Source: Nocardia sp. NBC_00508 (GTDB lineage: Bacteria > Actinomycetota > Actinomycetes > Mycobacteriales > Mycobacteriaceae). Taken from it: DNA of 64,000 nt. The notes under the pieces were generated by a model that had not been told where the DNA came from, made no database searches, and saw nothing but the letters and a program-made list of their open reading frames with translations. Of this stretch, positions 10,201-17,771 are shown one piece after another. Positions within the stretch are counted from its first letter, which is position 1; every line of letters starts with the position of its first letter. Both the position numbers and the translations under genes were made by a program. The stretch spans positions 3,162,001 through 3,226,000 of the forward strand of contig NZ_CP107852.1 in the NCBI RefSeq assembly GCF_036346875.1, given 5' to 3'.

Positions 10201-10322
10201 GGGGTCACCGCGCTCAGGCCCGCGGCGGCCAGCGCCTGGGTGGGATTCGCGCAGTAAGCGACCGCAGCCTCGTCGTTCCGCAGCAGATCGAGGATGAACT
10301 CCAGAATCGCATTGGGGGTCAT
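7278..10322 (-). CDS. iniB: IniB-like Gly/Ala-rich repeat protein
   Basis: The predicted protein has 1014 residues. The N-terminal 60 or so residues (MTPNAILEFILDLLRNDEAA, then NPTQALAAAGLSAVTPEDI) resemble the IniB N-terminal domain. The rest is almost entirely a low-complexity repeat of Gly, Ala, Leu, Thr and Ser in units such as GAGLEGAV, GLTTGLGAGL and GLSTG. Mycobacterial IniB is 479 aa, so this version is about twice as long. The ATG at 10322 was chosen over one 19 codons upstream because an AGGAGA ribosome binding site lies just before it and the protein then begins at the conserved domain. No signal peptide is evident. It is the first gene of the iniBAC operon. Biochemical function is unknown. 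Three exact 54-bp repeats occur inside. Confidence 0.9.
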   Translation of the reverse strand: MTPNAILEFILDLLRNDEAAVAYCANPTQALAAAGLSAVTPEDITLCAPMVAESALVTGGSQLQAIVAAGAQTGAAAAVSAAGTVGAAAVANAGVDLGADLGVDLGAGAGAGADIDLGVGTGVDLGAGLNTAIDTGLEIGAGLGAGLAASLDTVVNAGADLGAAVGGLLGAGTQVISGIGAGVDLDADLSTGLAGAGNIGAGLESGLSTGIDAAVGAGAGLSTGLEGAVDAAAGLTTGLGAGLEGAVNGAAGLTTGLGAGLQGAVDAATGLTTGIDAALGTGAQAGADLSAGVSAGLQGAVDATTGLTTGLGAGLEGAVGAATDLTASLGAGAQAGADLGAGVGAGLEGAIDATTGLTTGLGAGLEGAVAGAAGVTTGLGVGLQGAVGAATDVTGGLGAQAGTGLGAGLEGAVGGAAGVTTNLGVGLEGAVDGAAGATAGLGAGLGGAVDAVGGLTTGVDAVLGGGAQTGAGLEGAVDAATGLGAGLEGAVGGAAGVTTGLEGAAEATTDLGAGLQGAVGAATDLSAGLGAGGQAGAGLEGAVDAVGGLTTGVDAALGAGGQAGAGLGAGLEGALQGAGGLTTGLDAALGGGAQAGADLGGGLSTGLQGSADAGTQIGTGLESGLSTGIGGVLEAGGQATTGLTGGIETAAQGSGNLTAGLGGNFSSAIGGTANLGTQATAGLETGLATGLGAAVSTGAELGGGLDGSLNAGGQFGTGLETGLGTALDAGAEATTGLETGLSTGLGAGLSTGVDGAVQAGSGLETGLSGAIDAGAQAGAGLGTGLSAGLDAGAQAGAGLGTGLSAGLDAGAQAGAGLGTGLSAGLDAGAQAGAGLGSGLTTGIDGGIGAGAGLETGLSTGLGAVGNASGGLSGGLEGASNAGAQWGSSLDSGISGGIDAGSHATSGLSAGLDTTSGLGGGLNSTVGGAADAGAGLGGSVSGATQGAVDTEAGLGGSVGSTAHTWSSLDVSSAFGSGLDSTTGAQTDAGLFGDTQAGADLSGSAGADLTGDTFLH
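7840..8003 (-). repeat. 54-bp tandem repeats inside iniB
   Basis: Near-identical 54-bp units begin at about 7861, 7915 and 7969, encoding the 18-residue unit GAQAGAGLGTGLSAGLDA three times in a row; a fourth diverges (GSGLTTG). The nucleotide identity shows recent expansion, in contrast to the rest of iniB, where the repeats are degenerate. The boundaries given are approximate. Confidence 0.85.
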
Positions 10323-10421
10323 GAGAATCGTCTCCTGAGATCCGGCGGACCTCCGTGATCCGCAGTCGTTGGAATGCAAATCACGCTAAGAGCGCATCTC
10401 GTTACGCCGAAACGGGGCGAA

Positions 10422-10495
10422 CCCCTACAGCCGGTCGAGGGTACTCAGTAGGGGCGACGGCGAAATTAGGGGAATTACCCCAATCGTTCCCCTAA
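10422..10495. promoter_or_regulatory. Paired TAGGGG inverted repeats between iniB and the iniR operon
   Basis: The 302-bp divergent intergenic region contains four copies of one hexamer in two inverted pairs: CCCCTAC (10422-10428) with GTAGGGG (10448-10454), and TTAGGGGAA (10466-10474) with TTCCCCTAA (10487-10495). The second pair is a perfect 9-bp inverted repeat with a 12-bp spacer. Its location between iniB (minus) and the Hsp70-like/iniR operon (plus) makes it a candidate operator for IniR or another regulator of both units. The repeats are seen directly; the binding protein is inferred. Confidence 0.6.
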
Positions 10496-10624
10496 CGAAG
10501 TAACGGCTGATGGCCAGCAACCGAAAGAACGGTTGCGTCGGCGTGGCTCCAACGGCCTGCGCACCAATCGCGGAACTACACAGCAGCGACACCGGACAAG
10601 ACAGCTTTCGAACGGGGTTCTCGA

Positions 10625-12403
10625 ATGACACAGCGCCTGGCGCTCGGCATCACTGTCGGGGCGTCCAATTCGGTCGCCGTGGCGGCAACGGAGGATGGCG
10701 ACGACGGCATCGGCCCGTCCGGCGCCGGTTACCTACGCACGCACCCGAGCGTGTTGCGGTTGTCGCGGGACATGGCACCCACTTTCGGCTCGGGTGCGTA
10801 TGCCACCGGCCGCCATTCCACTGACGTCCTGTTGGAAGACTTCCTCGCCAGGGTCGGCGATCCGGTGGGCATCCTCGCCGAGGACGGCTCGTCGTATTCC
10901 GCGCCCGACCTGGTCGCCACCGCGATCGGGTGCTTGATCGACGAGATCGCCGCGGACACCGGGCAATCCGCCACCCAGGCCGTCGTCGCCTGCCATCCGG
11001 CGTGGTGGTCGCGGCACACCGTCGAGATCCAGCGCGGCGCCCTCGAGCGGGCCGGACTCGGCGAAGTGACCCTGGTCCCGGAGCCGACCGCCGCGATCCG
11101 CTGGCTGGACGCGGCGCACGGCAGGACCGGCGACGGCGCGGTGGTCGTCTACGACCTCGGCGCAACCGGGCTGACCGTCTCGGTGGTACGCACCGGCGAG
11201 CACGCGAGCCTGCTCGGTTCGCCGCTGCGCTCCACCGATGTCGCCGGCGCGGAATTCGATCTGCTCACCATGCGCTATGTCCTGGCAAATGCCGTGCTCG
11301 CCGCGGATTTCGATCCGTTCGATCCGGCAGTGGAGCGCGAATTGTCAGCTTTGCGCGAGTGCTGCAAAAAAGCGAAAGAAGAGCTTTCCATAAATACCGC
11401 GACCGTCGTTCCGGTCCGGCTCGACCCCGCCGACCCGCACGGCAGCACCGTGCGGCTGGTTCGCGGTGAACTGGAAGACCTGCTGCGCGGACCGGTGGCG
11501 AGTTCGATCGATCTGATCCGCGACGCGGTACACCGCGCGGGACTCGCTATCGGCGACGTAGGTCGGGTCCTGCTCACCGGAGGTGGCGGTGCGATCCCCC
11601 TGGTCGCGGAATTGATCTCGTCCGAGTTCGGACTGCCGGTGGTCGCGGCCCCCGACCCGGGGCACACCACGGCGCGGGGTGCCGCGCTGCTGGCCGCCGA
11701 TCTGGTCGCCGCCGAGACCGACCAGCTCCCGGTGGTCGCGCCGGACGCCGAGGACGAGACCGTGCCCCAGCCCAGAGCACTCCCCGCGCCGAGGCTCACG
11801 GCGCTGCCCGAGGATCGCCCGGCACGCCGTCGCCCACCGACCAGCAGGCGGCGCGTCGCCGTGGTCGCGGGTGCGGCCGTGGCCATCGGCCTGCTGGCCA
11901 CCGGCACGCTCGCCATCGGCACCGGTATCCAGTCCGGCCCGAGCCATCCCGCCTCGACCGAGCAGTCCAACACCGGCGCGCAGATCGCGGCGACGACCGG
12001 AACGCAACCGGGCGACCCCGCGCCCGCCGCAGGTGTCGCCGCCACCGACTACGCGACGACTACGCGCCGCCCGGCAACCGATGCCTCGCAGCCGGGCGCA
12101 CCTTCGTCCGCCGCCGAGGGCACCACCGTGGCCGTGGTCGACAACGAGCCGACTCCTGGCCAGCCCGCTCCCGCGGAACCGGCGCCGACGCAGCCTGCCG
12201 CACAGCCGCAACCACAACCGTCTCAAGCTCCGGCACCCGCGCCGACCAATCCGCAACCCGGACCGCAGCAGCCGCGGCCCACACCGCCGAACGTGCCGAG
12301 CCTGCCGACCGGCGTGCTGAACGACACCATCGACGGCGTCGGCGACACGGTCGGCACGGTGCTGCGCACGCCCGGCGAGATCCTGGGAGGTTCCGGTGGC
12401 TGA
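10625..12403 (+). CDS. Membrane-anchored Hsp70-family protein
   Basis: A 592-residue protein. Residues 1-360 or so form an Hsp70/actin-like ATPase domain: LALGITVGASNSVAVAA (phosphate 1), EPTAAIRWLD, VVVYDLGATGLTVSVV (phosphate 2) and RVLLTGGGGAIPLVAELI (adenosine motif). There is no substrate-binding domain. Instead a basic patch (RRRPPTSRRRR-like) leads into one transmembrane helix, VAVVAGAAVAIGLLATGTLAIGTGI, then a Pro/Gln/Ala-rich tail ending in LGGSGG, probably outside the membrane. It is divergent from iniB and overlaps iniR by 8 bp, so the two are translationally coupled. Comparable proteins occur next to ini genes in related genera. It may sense envelope stress with IniR (inference). 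Confidence 0.85.
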   Translation: MTQRLALGITVGASNSVAVAATEDGDDGIGPSGAGYLRTHPSVLRLSRDMAPTFGSGAYATGRHSTDVLLEDFLARVGDPVGILAEDGSSYSAPDLVATAIGCLIDEIAADTGQSATQAVVACHPAWWSRHTVEIQRGALERAGLGEVTLVPEPTAAIRWLDAAHGRTGDGAVVVYDLGATGLTVSVVRTGEHASLLGSPLRSTDVAGAEFDLLTMRYVLANAVLAADFDPFDPAVERELSALRECCKKAKEELSINTATVVPVRLDPADPHGSTVRLVRGELEDLLRGPVASSIDLIRDAVHRAGLAIGDVGRVLLTGGGGAIPLVAELISSEFGLPVVAAPDPGHTTARGAALLAADLVAAETDQLPVVAPDAEDETVPQPRALPAPRLTALPEDRPARRRPPTSRRRVAVVAGAAVAIGLLATGTLAIGTGIQSGPSHPASTEQSNTGAQIAATTGTQPGDPAPAAGVAATDYATTTRRPATDASQPGAPSSAAEGTTVAVVDNEPTPGQPAPAEPAPTQPAAQPQPQPSQAPAPAPTNPQPGPQQPRPTPPNVPSLPTGVLNDTIDGVGDTVGTVLRTPGEILGGSGG

Positions 12404-14993
12404 GATCGCCTTCGACACCCTCCCCTGCGCCCGCGACATCTTCCGCGACCTGGAATCCGTCGACGAGCAGCCGGTCGTCTACCTGATCCGCGGACGCTCG
12501 CAAACCGGCAAGTCGACACTCCTCGCGGAAATCCGAGCTCGCCTGCGCACCCGGGGTCTTCCGCTGCAGGACGACACCGCAGCCCTGCACAAAACGCACG
12601 CGCACAATGGCTCACACCACGTGACTCGCGCGCCGAGCGCGGTCGTCGCGGGCACCGCAGGCGTGACCACCGACACCGCCCGTCCCGCCCTGGTCATCGA
12701 CAACGCCCACACGCTCGGCCGCTTCGACCTGGAATACCTCTGCGCCGCCGTCGAGTCCGGCCATCGCACAGTGGTCGTCGCCACCCAGCCGCGCCCACAC
12801 GACACCCAGCTGCGGATGCTCGCCGAGGCGGTCGCCCGGCGCGGGCGCGTGGTCGATCTGCGCCCGCTCGGCGTCGCGGATATGGCGCCGTTCGCCAGGG
12901 AACTGGGCATGATGGTGCCGCGCCAGGTCGCCCAGCACATCCACCTGCAGACCGCGGGTATTCGCGGCGGTGTGGTCGCCGCGCTGACCGCGGCCTGCTC
13001 GGCGCGCCTGGACGCGGGCATCGCGGCCGTCGACACGGCCGTCGCCGCATGGGCGCGTGGGCTGCTGGACAATCTCGAGCCCGACCTGCTGGAAACACTC
13101 GTGGTAGCCACCACCGGAACCGGACTCGACTCCAGCGAGCTCACCGAGGTGCTCGGTGTGCAGCAGGCCGCCGCGCAGGATCTCATCGACCGAGCCAGGG
13201 CCAGCGCGCTGGTGACCGACGCCGACCTCCTGCTCGAGCCCGCCGTCGGGCCGCTGCGCACGCTGCTCGGCGACCGCAGGTTCGTCGCGGTCGAACGCCG
13301 GTTGCTCAGCGCCCGGCTGGAGGCGGGTCTGCTGCGCGACCGCACCGCCATGCAACTCGCCGAATCCGGTGTCCGCGATCCGCGCCTGGCCGAATTCCTC
13401 ATCGGCGCCGCCGAGAAGGCCGGTCGCGACGCGGTCCGCTACTACGCCGCGGCGGCCTCGGCCGGGGCGGAACTCGATCTGATCGCGCTGCGCTGGGCCG
13501 AGGTGGCCGCGCGCACCGGCGACGGGGAGACCGCCATGCGGCTGGCCGAGCCGATGCTGGCGCGTTCGGGCAGCCCTGGCGCCGATCTCGCGACCGCCGT
13601 GCGGATCTGCGCGGCGGTGCTGACCCGCCGCGGCCTGGTCGCTCGCGCGGCGCAGTTGTACACCTGGCTCGGCCCGGACCGGGTCGGCCCGGACTGGGCG
13701 ATCGGCGCGACCGTGCTGTGCGTGGCGGGCGACGTGGCGGGCGCCAAGGAGATGTCCGCGTCGGCGACACAGTGGCCGCCTACCGAGGCCGACGCGCACG
13801 CGCGGCTGATCGCGACCGCGCTCGCGGACACCGTCGAACCGGGCAACGGGACCGCCGCGGCGGTATCGGCACTGGTGCAGGCGGCGCACGCGGACGCGGG
13901 CGTGGACCGCTTCCTGCCGTGCACGGCGGCCTCGATCGCGACCCTGCTCTCCCTCGGCACCGGTGAGCCGCGCCGCGCGGGCGACGCGTTGCGGCGGGCC
14001 ACCGCGAGCGGACTGCGCTGTCATCAACTCGACGTGCTCGCGGCCTGGACGGCGATGCTCGGTGGCGACGAGCGGGCCGCCGCCGCGAAGGCGGCCGAGC
14101 TGGACCACGCCGAGCTGGACGTCCGTGACCGGCTGCTCGCGCAGGGCGTCACGGTCGGTCTCGCCCGGCGCACTGGCGATCACACCGCGCTCGCCCGCGC
14201 GTGGCAGGCTGCGTATCCGCTCTTCGACGACGTGCAGGCCGATCTGCTGTCCCTGCTGCCGATCGGGGAGCTGTGGCTGGCGGGCATCCGGATGCGCGAC
14301 GAGCGCCGGATCGCGCCGCTGGTGGACGCGGCGCTCGCGCTGCTTCGTCGCTTGGACGACCCACCCGCGTGGTCCAACGCCTTCCACTGGTACGGCGTTC
14401 AGGCCGCGATCGCGCACGAGAGCCCCGAGGAACTGCTGCCACACGCCCGCGCTCTGAAGGCGGCGGCCGAGGCGGGCGACCGGCACGCGGCGGTGCTCGC
14501 CGACGCGGGCCGCACCTGGGTGCTCGTACTGCGCGGCCAGGTCGCCACCGCACCGGTCCACGCCGCCGTCGCCGCGCTGACCGAGATCGGTATGACTTGG
14601 GACGGCGCCCGGCTGGCCAGCGAGGCAGCGCTCGCGGCCCCCGACTCGGCGACGGCCACCGCGCTGCTCAAACTGGCACGCACAGTCCGCGCCGACGCGC
14701 GCCCCCAGGAGATGCCCCCGCCGCCGTCCGCGCCCGCCGCCGCTCGCAACGGCGACGCGAACTCGGCACCGCCCGCGAAGCCGCAGGCCGCGATACTCAG
14801 CGAACGCGAACGCGAGGTGGCCGAACTGGTCTTGCTGGGACTCACCTATCGGGAGATCGGCGCGCGCCTGTACATTTCCGCCAAGACGGTCGAGCACCAC
14901 GTCGCCCGCATTCGACGCCGGGTCGGTGCCCGCTCCCGTTCGGAGTTATTGTCGATGCTCCGCGCCATGGGACACGGCTCGCTTTTGGTGTGA
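12396..14993 (+). CDS. iniR: IniR-like ATPase/LuxR transcriptional regulator
   Basis: An 865-residue STAND-type regulator. The Walker A motif IRGRSQTGKSTLL lies near residues 28-40, with a Walker B-like segment ARPALVIDNAHTLG. A long helical TPR-like middle is rich in Ala and Leu. The C-terminal LuxR HTH is clear: LSEREREVAELVLLGLTYREIG, followed by LYISAKTVEHHVARIRRRV. It starts at GTG inside the end of the preceding Hsp70-like gene. M. tuberculosis Rv0339c (IniR) has the same architecture, similar length (832 aa) and the same divergent position relative to iniB. IniR is thought to regulate iniBAC in response to cell-wall damage, possibly sensing free trehalose; the ligand here is not visible from sequence. 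Confidence 0.9.
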   Translation: MAEIAFDTLPCARDIFRDLESVDEQPVVYLIRGRSQTGKSTLLAEIRARLRTRGLPLQDDTAALHKTHAHNGSHHVTRAPSAVVAGTAGVTTDTARPALVIDNAHTLGRFDLEYLCAAVESGHRTVVVATQPRPHDTQLRMLAEAVARRGRVVDLRPLGVADMAPFARELGMMVPRQVAQHIHLQTAGIRGGVVAALTAACSARLDAGIAAVDTAVAAWARGLLDNLEPDLLETLVVATTGTGLDSSELTEVLGVQQAAAQDLIDRARASALVTDADLLLEPAVGPLRTLLGDRRFVAVERRLLSARLEAGLLRDRTAMQLAESGVRDPRLAEFLIGAAEKAGRDAVRYYAAAASAGAELDLIALRWAEVAARTGDGETAMRLAEPMLARSGSPGADLATAVRICAAVLTRRGLVARAAQLYTWLGPDRVGPDWAIGATVLCVAGDVAGAKEMSASATQWPPTEADAHARLIATALADTVEPGNGTAAAVSALVQAAHADAGVDRFLPCTAASIATLLSLGTGEPRRAGDALRRATASGLRCHQLDVLAAWTAMLGGDERAAAAKAAELDHAELDVRDRLLAQGVTVGLARRTGDHTALARAWQAAYPLFDDVQADLLSLLPIGELWLAGIRMRDERRIAPLVDAALALLRRLDDPPAWSNAFHWYGVQAAIAHESPEELLPHARALKAAAEAGDRHAAVLADAGRTWVLVLRGQVATAPVHAAVAALTEIGMTWDGARLASEAALAAPDSATATALLKLARTVRADARPQEMPPPPSAPAAARNGDANSAPPAKPQAAILSEREREVAELVLLGLTYREIGARLYISAKTVEHHVARIRRRVGARSRSELLSMLRAMGHGSLLV

Positions 14994-15039
14994 CCGGGTG
15001 CGGTTCCGTCAGCGGAAACGCCGAAGCGAGGTACTGAGG

Positions 15040-16140
15040 ATGGCCACTGGGGTGGGCCTGCGCGTCGCCGAGCACGAGTGCACGGCGGTCATCGTCACCG
15101 ACGGCGACGAGGAACCGCGGTACATCGTCCGCGAGTCGATCCTGCACATGTCCGATGACGGCGACACCGTACTGGGCGGCCCGGCGCCCACCGGGCACTC
15201 CCACTCGATCACCGGATTCGTGCCCGCTGTCGGCGACCCCGCGGGCATCTCGGTGGATGAGGGCGAGGCCTACCGCGCCGAGGATCTGGTCGCGACCGCC
15301 CTGTTCTGCCTGATCAACCTGGCCGCCGAACATCTCAGCGGTGCGGCCGAGTTCTACGCGACGCATCCGGCGGACTGGCCCGCCGAGGATGTGCGTTCCC
15401 TGCGCGAGGCACTGGACTACCTCGGCCTCCGCTCGGTCTTGCTGGTCAGCGAGGGCGAGTTGCCCAGCGCCGAGACCGGCGCGGCGGGCGGCTCGTTCGC
15501 CCACGACGCGGCGCGCGGGGCACTGGCGGCGGTACTCGCCACGCCGGCGGGCGCCACCCCGCCGGACCCGTCGACCGCGGAGAACTCCACGATCGACACC
15601 ATCGTCATCCCCGCGGTGTCCGCCGCCGACGCACCACCGCAGGCGTATTCGGCGGCCATCCCGATCGCCGAACCGATCGGGGCCACCGAACCGGCTTCGC
15701 CCGCAAAAGTCACGCAGGCACCGGCCCCCGCGCGGGAGCAGAGGCGAACACCGCTGCTGGTCGCCGTGGCCGCGCTGCTCGGGCTGGTGCTCGGCGGCAT
15801 CGTGGTGGCCGTCCTGTTCCGGGACAGCGGAGAGACGCCCGTGCCGCCGCTGCCCGACGCCAAGTCCGAGCAGACGTCGGTGACTCCGTCTCCGCCGCCC
15901 CCATCGGTCGTGTCGTCCACCGTGCCCACCACCACCACCGAGGAGCCCGAGCCGCCCGTGGTGAGCACCGAGACGACCCCGCCGGAGACCGCCGTCCCGA
16001 CGACCACCGAGCCACCCACGACGACACCCCCTACCACTAGTACGTCGACGACGCGGACCACCACGACCACCCGCAACCCGTTCCCGCAACTCCCGCAGAT
16101 CCCGACCATCCCCGGCATGGGAACACCGGGTAGTCGGTGA
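15040..16140 (+). CDS. Reduced Hsp70-like membrane protein
   Basis: A 366-residue protein starting MATGVGLRVAEHECTAVIV. The first 165 residues or so resemble only the N-terminal subdomain of the neighbouring Hsp70-like proteins (ISVDEGEAYRAEDLVATALFCLINLAAEHL parallels the YSAPDLVATAIGCLIDEI region); the phosphate-2 and adenosine motifs are missing, so ATPase activity is unlikely. One transmembrane helix (LLVAVAALLGLVLGGIVVAVLF) is followed by a Thr/Pro-rich tail with long TTTT runs. The ATG at 15040 was chosen because an in-frame upstream start would overlap iniR. It follows iniR by 46 bp and is probably its operon partner. It may be a regulatory or decoy relative of the Hsp70-like protein (inference). 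Confidence 0.75.
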   Translation: MATGVGLRVAEHECTAVIVTDGDEEPRYIVRESILHMSDDGDTVLGGPAPTGHSHSITGFVPAVGDPAGISVDEGEAYRAEDLVATALFCLINLAAEHLSGAAEFYATHPADWPAEDVRSLREALDYLGLRSVLLVSEGELPSAETGAAGGSFAHDAARGALAAVLATPAGATPPDPSTAENSTIDTIVIPAVSAADAPPQAYSAAIPIAEPIGATEPASPAKVTQAPAPAREQRRTPLLVAVAALLGLVLGGIVVAVLFRDSGETPVPPLPDAKSEQTSVTPSPPPPSVVSSTVPTTTTEEPEPPVVSTETTPPETAVPTTTEPPTTTPPTTSTSTTRTTTTTRNPFPQLPQIPTIPGMGTPGSR

Positions 16141-16302
16141 TTAGTAGCGCCCTTCCCGGGTTTGTGGCTTAGAGTGTTGCGCTGACCCTGTTGTCGGATG
16201 AATTTCGACACACGGTCTGTTGCTGGACGAAGGCTGTGTGCCAATGGATTACGTCCCTGGCCACGGATTTAGCTGGCACGTGCGTGCCGACGAAGGGACT
16301 TC

Positions 16303-17661
16303 ATGCGCAAGTTGGTGGCGCGTCGCGCCGCGGTCAAAGCTGTCGCCATCGCCTCGACCGTTCTCCTGGCTCCCTTGCTCGGCACGACGACCGCCTCGGC
16401 GGTGCCCGAGGCTCCTGCACAGCTCGCCGCGGACAATCTGCCGCCGGAACTGGTGCAGGCCATCGCACGCGATCTGCACATGACCCCGACGGAATACCTG
16501 GACCGCGCCGCGCGCGCCCAGCAGCTGCGTGACTACACGCGCGACTTCCGCTCTGAGCGACCGGATTCCTACGCGGGCGCCTGGATCGGCGCCGACGGTA
16601 AGCCCGTCGTCGCCGTCACCTCGCTGGATGCCGCCAAGATCGCCGCGGCCGACGGCTACCAGACCAGGCTGGCCCCGGTCTCGGCGGACAGCCTGGAGAC
16701 CTCGCTGGTGCAGCTCAACCAGTGGGTCACCGGCCTGCCGCGGGAGATTTCGCAGGGGATCAACTCGGTGGCGATCGACTTCCTGAACAGCCAGCTGGTG
16801 CTCAGCGTCGCCAATACCCCCGCGGGCCACCTGCTCAATCTGCCCACCCTGCTGGCGAACATCAAGGTCATCCTGTCGCCGAACGGCGGAGGCCCGGTCG
16901 AGCGCAGGCCGATGGGTGGCGACACCTACATCAGCACTCCAGGTTCGCTGCAAGACGCGTCGCTGCGTGCGGTCGATGTCTGCTCCTTCGGGTTCAACAG
17001 CGTCGACGCGTCCGGCAACGCGCTGAACATCAGCGCGGGCCATTGCGATCCGAACCTGGGCAAGGGCAACCAGGAGGCCACCGTCTACTACCCCAACGTT
17101 CGGGACATTCCGGCCAGCCCTGAACTGGGCACCTTCGTGCAGGCTTCGCTCGGTGGCCCGTCCGCGCTGGACTACTCGGTGATCAAGCTGAACGAGCGCG
17201 CTGTGCTGGCGGGCATGGATCAGCCCTCGGTGCGTGGCGCCAATGGCACCACGATGTGGATCACCGGCACCGCCGACCCGATGACTGGCGCCCCGGTCTG
17301 CAAGTCGGGCCAGTCGTCCACGTTCACCTGCGGCTTCGTCGTGGCCGACCGGGTGGAGACCCAGCTCTACACCGCGGAGGGCGAGAGCAAGACCGTGCGC
17401 GGGTTCGCCAGTTCGGCGTGCACGCTCGGCGGTGACAGCGGCGGCGCGATCGTGTCCGGCACGCTGGCGCTGGGCATCACCAGCGGTTCCAACGCCGCGG
17501 ACGCGCCGAATTGCAACGAGGCAAACATCGGCCTGGCGCAGCACGGCGGCACCGCCTCGCTCGGCATCCCGATCCGGTCGATCCTGGCCGATATCGATGC
17601 CTCGTCCGGTGGCGGGATCGGCAGCGGCATCACGGTGCGCACCCGGCCGAACGCGGGCTGA
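16303..17661 (+). CDS. Secreted S1-family serine protease
   Basis: A 452-residue preproprotease. Residues 1-32 form a Sec signal peptide (RRAAVKAVAIASTVLLAPLL then ASA). A pro-region of about 190 residues with an alpha-lytic-protease-like prodomain (LPPELVQAIARDLHMTPTEYLDRAA) follows. The chymotrypsin-fold catalytic triad is visible: His in ISAGHCD, Asp in LDYSVIKL, Ser in GGDSGGAI. Cys pairs flank the His and Ser. A GAAGGGA ribosome binding site precedes the ATG. A paralog follows 110 bp downstream, showing tandem duplication. Such proteases are secreted and autoprocessed; the substrate is unknown. Confidence 0.93.
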   Translation: MRKLVARRAAVKAVAIASTVLLAPLLGTTTASAVPEAPAQLAADNLPPELVQAIARDLHMTPTEYLDRAARAQQLRDYTRDFRSERPDSYAGAWIGADGKPVVAVTSLDAAKIAAADGYQTRLAPVSADSLETSLVQLNQWVTGLPREISQGINSVAIDFLNSQLVLSVANTPAGHLLNLPTLLANIKVILSPNGGGPVERRPMGGDTYISTPGSLQDASLRAVDVCSFGFNSVDASGNALNISAGHCDPNLGKGNQEATVYYPNVRDIPASPELGTFVQASLGGPSALDYSVIKLNERAVLAGMDQPSVRGANGTTMWITGTADPMTGAPVCKSGQSSTFTCGFVVADRVETQLYTAEGESKTVRGFASSACTLGGDSGGAIVSGTLALGITSGSNAADAPNCNEANIGLAQHGGTASLGIPIRSILADIDASSGGGIGSGITVRTRPNAG

Positions 17662-17759
17662 ACACCCCTCCGAGTGTGTGGCGACCGACATATCGTTGGT
17701 CGACGGGCTATCAGGGAACCAAGAACGAAAGATGAGTAGGCATACCGGGCAGAACCCCA

Positions 17760-17765
17760 TATAGT
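17760..17765 (+). promoter_or_regulatory. Possible -10 box giving a leaderless mRNA
   Basis: TATAGT lies six bases before the ATG at 17772, where transcription would start at or next to the A of the start codon. No ribosome binding site precedes this ATG. Leaderless mRNAs are common in actinobacteria. There is no convincing -35 box, so this is tentative. Confidence 0.4.
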
Positions 17766-17771
17766 CTGCTC

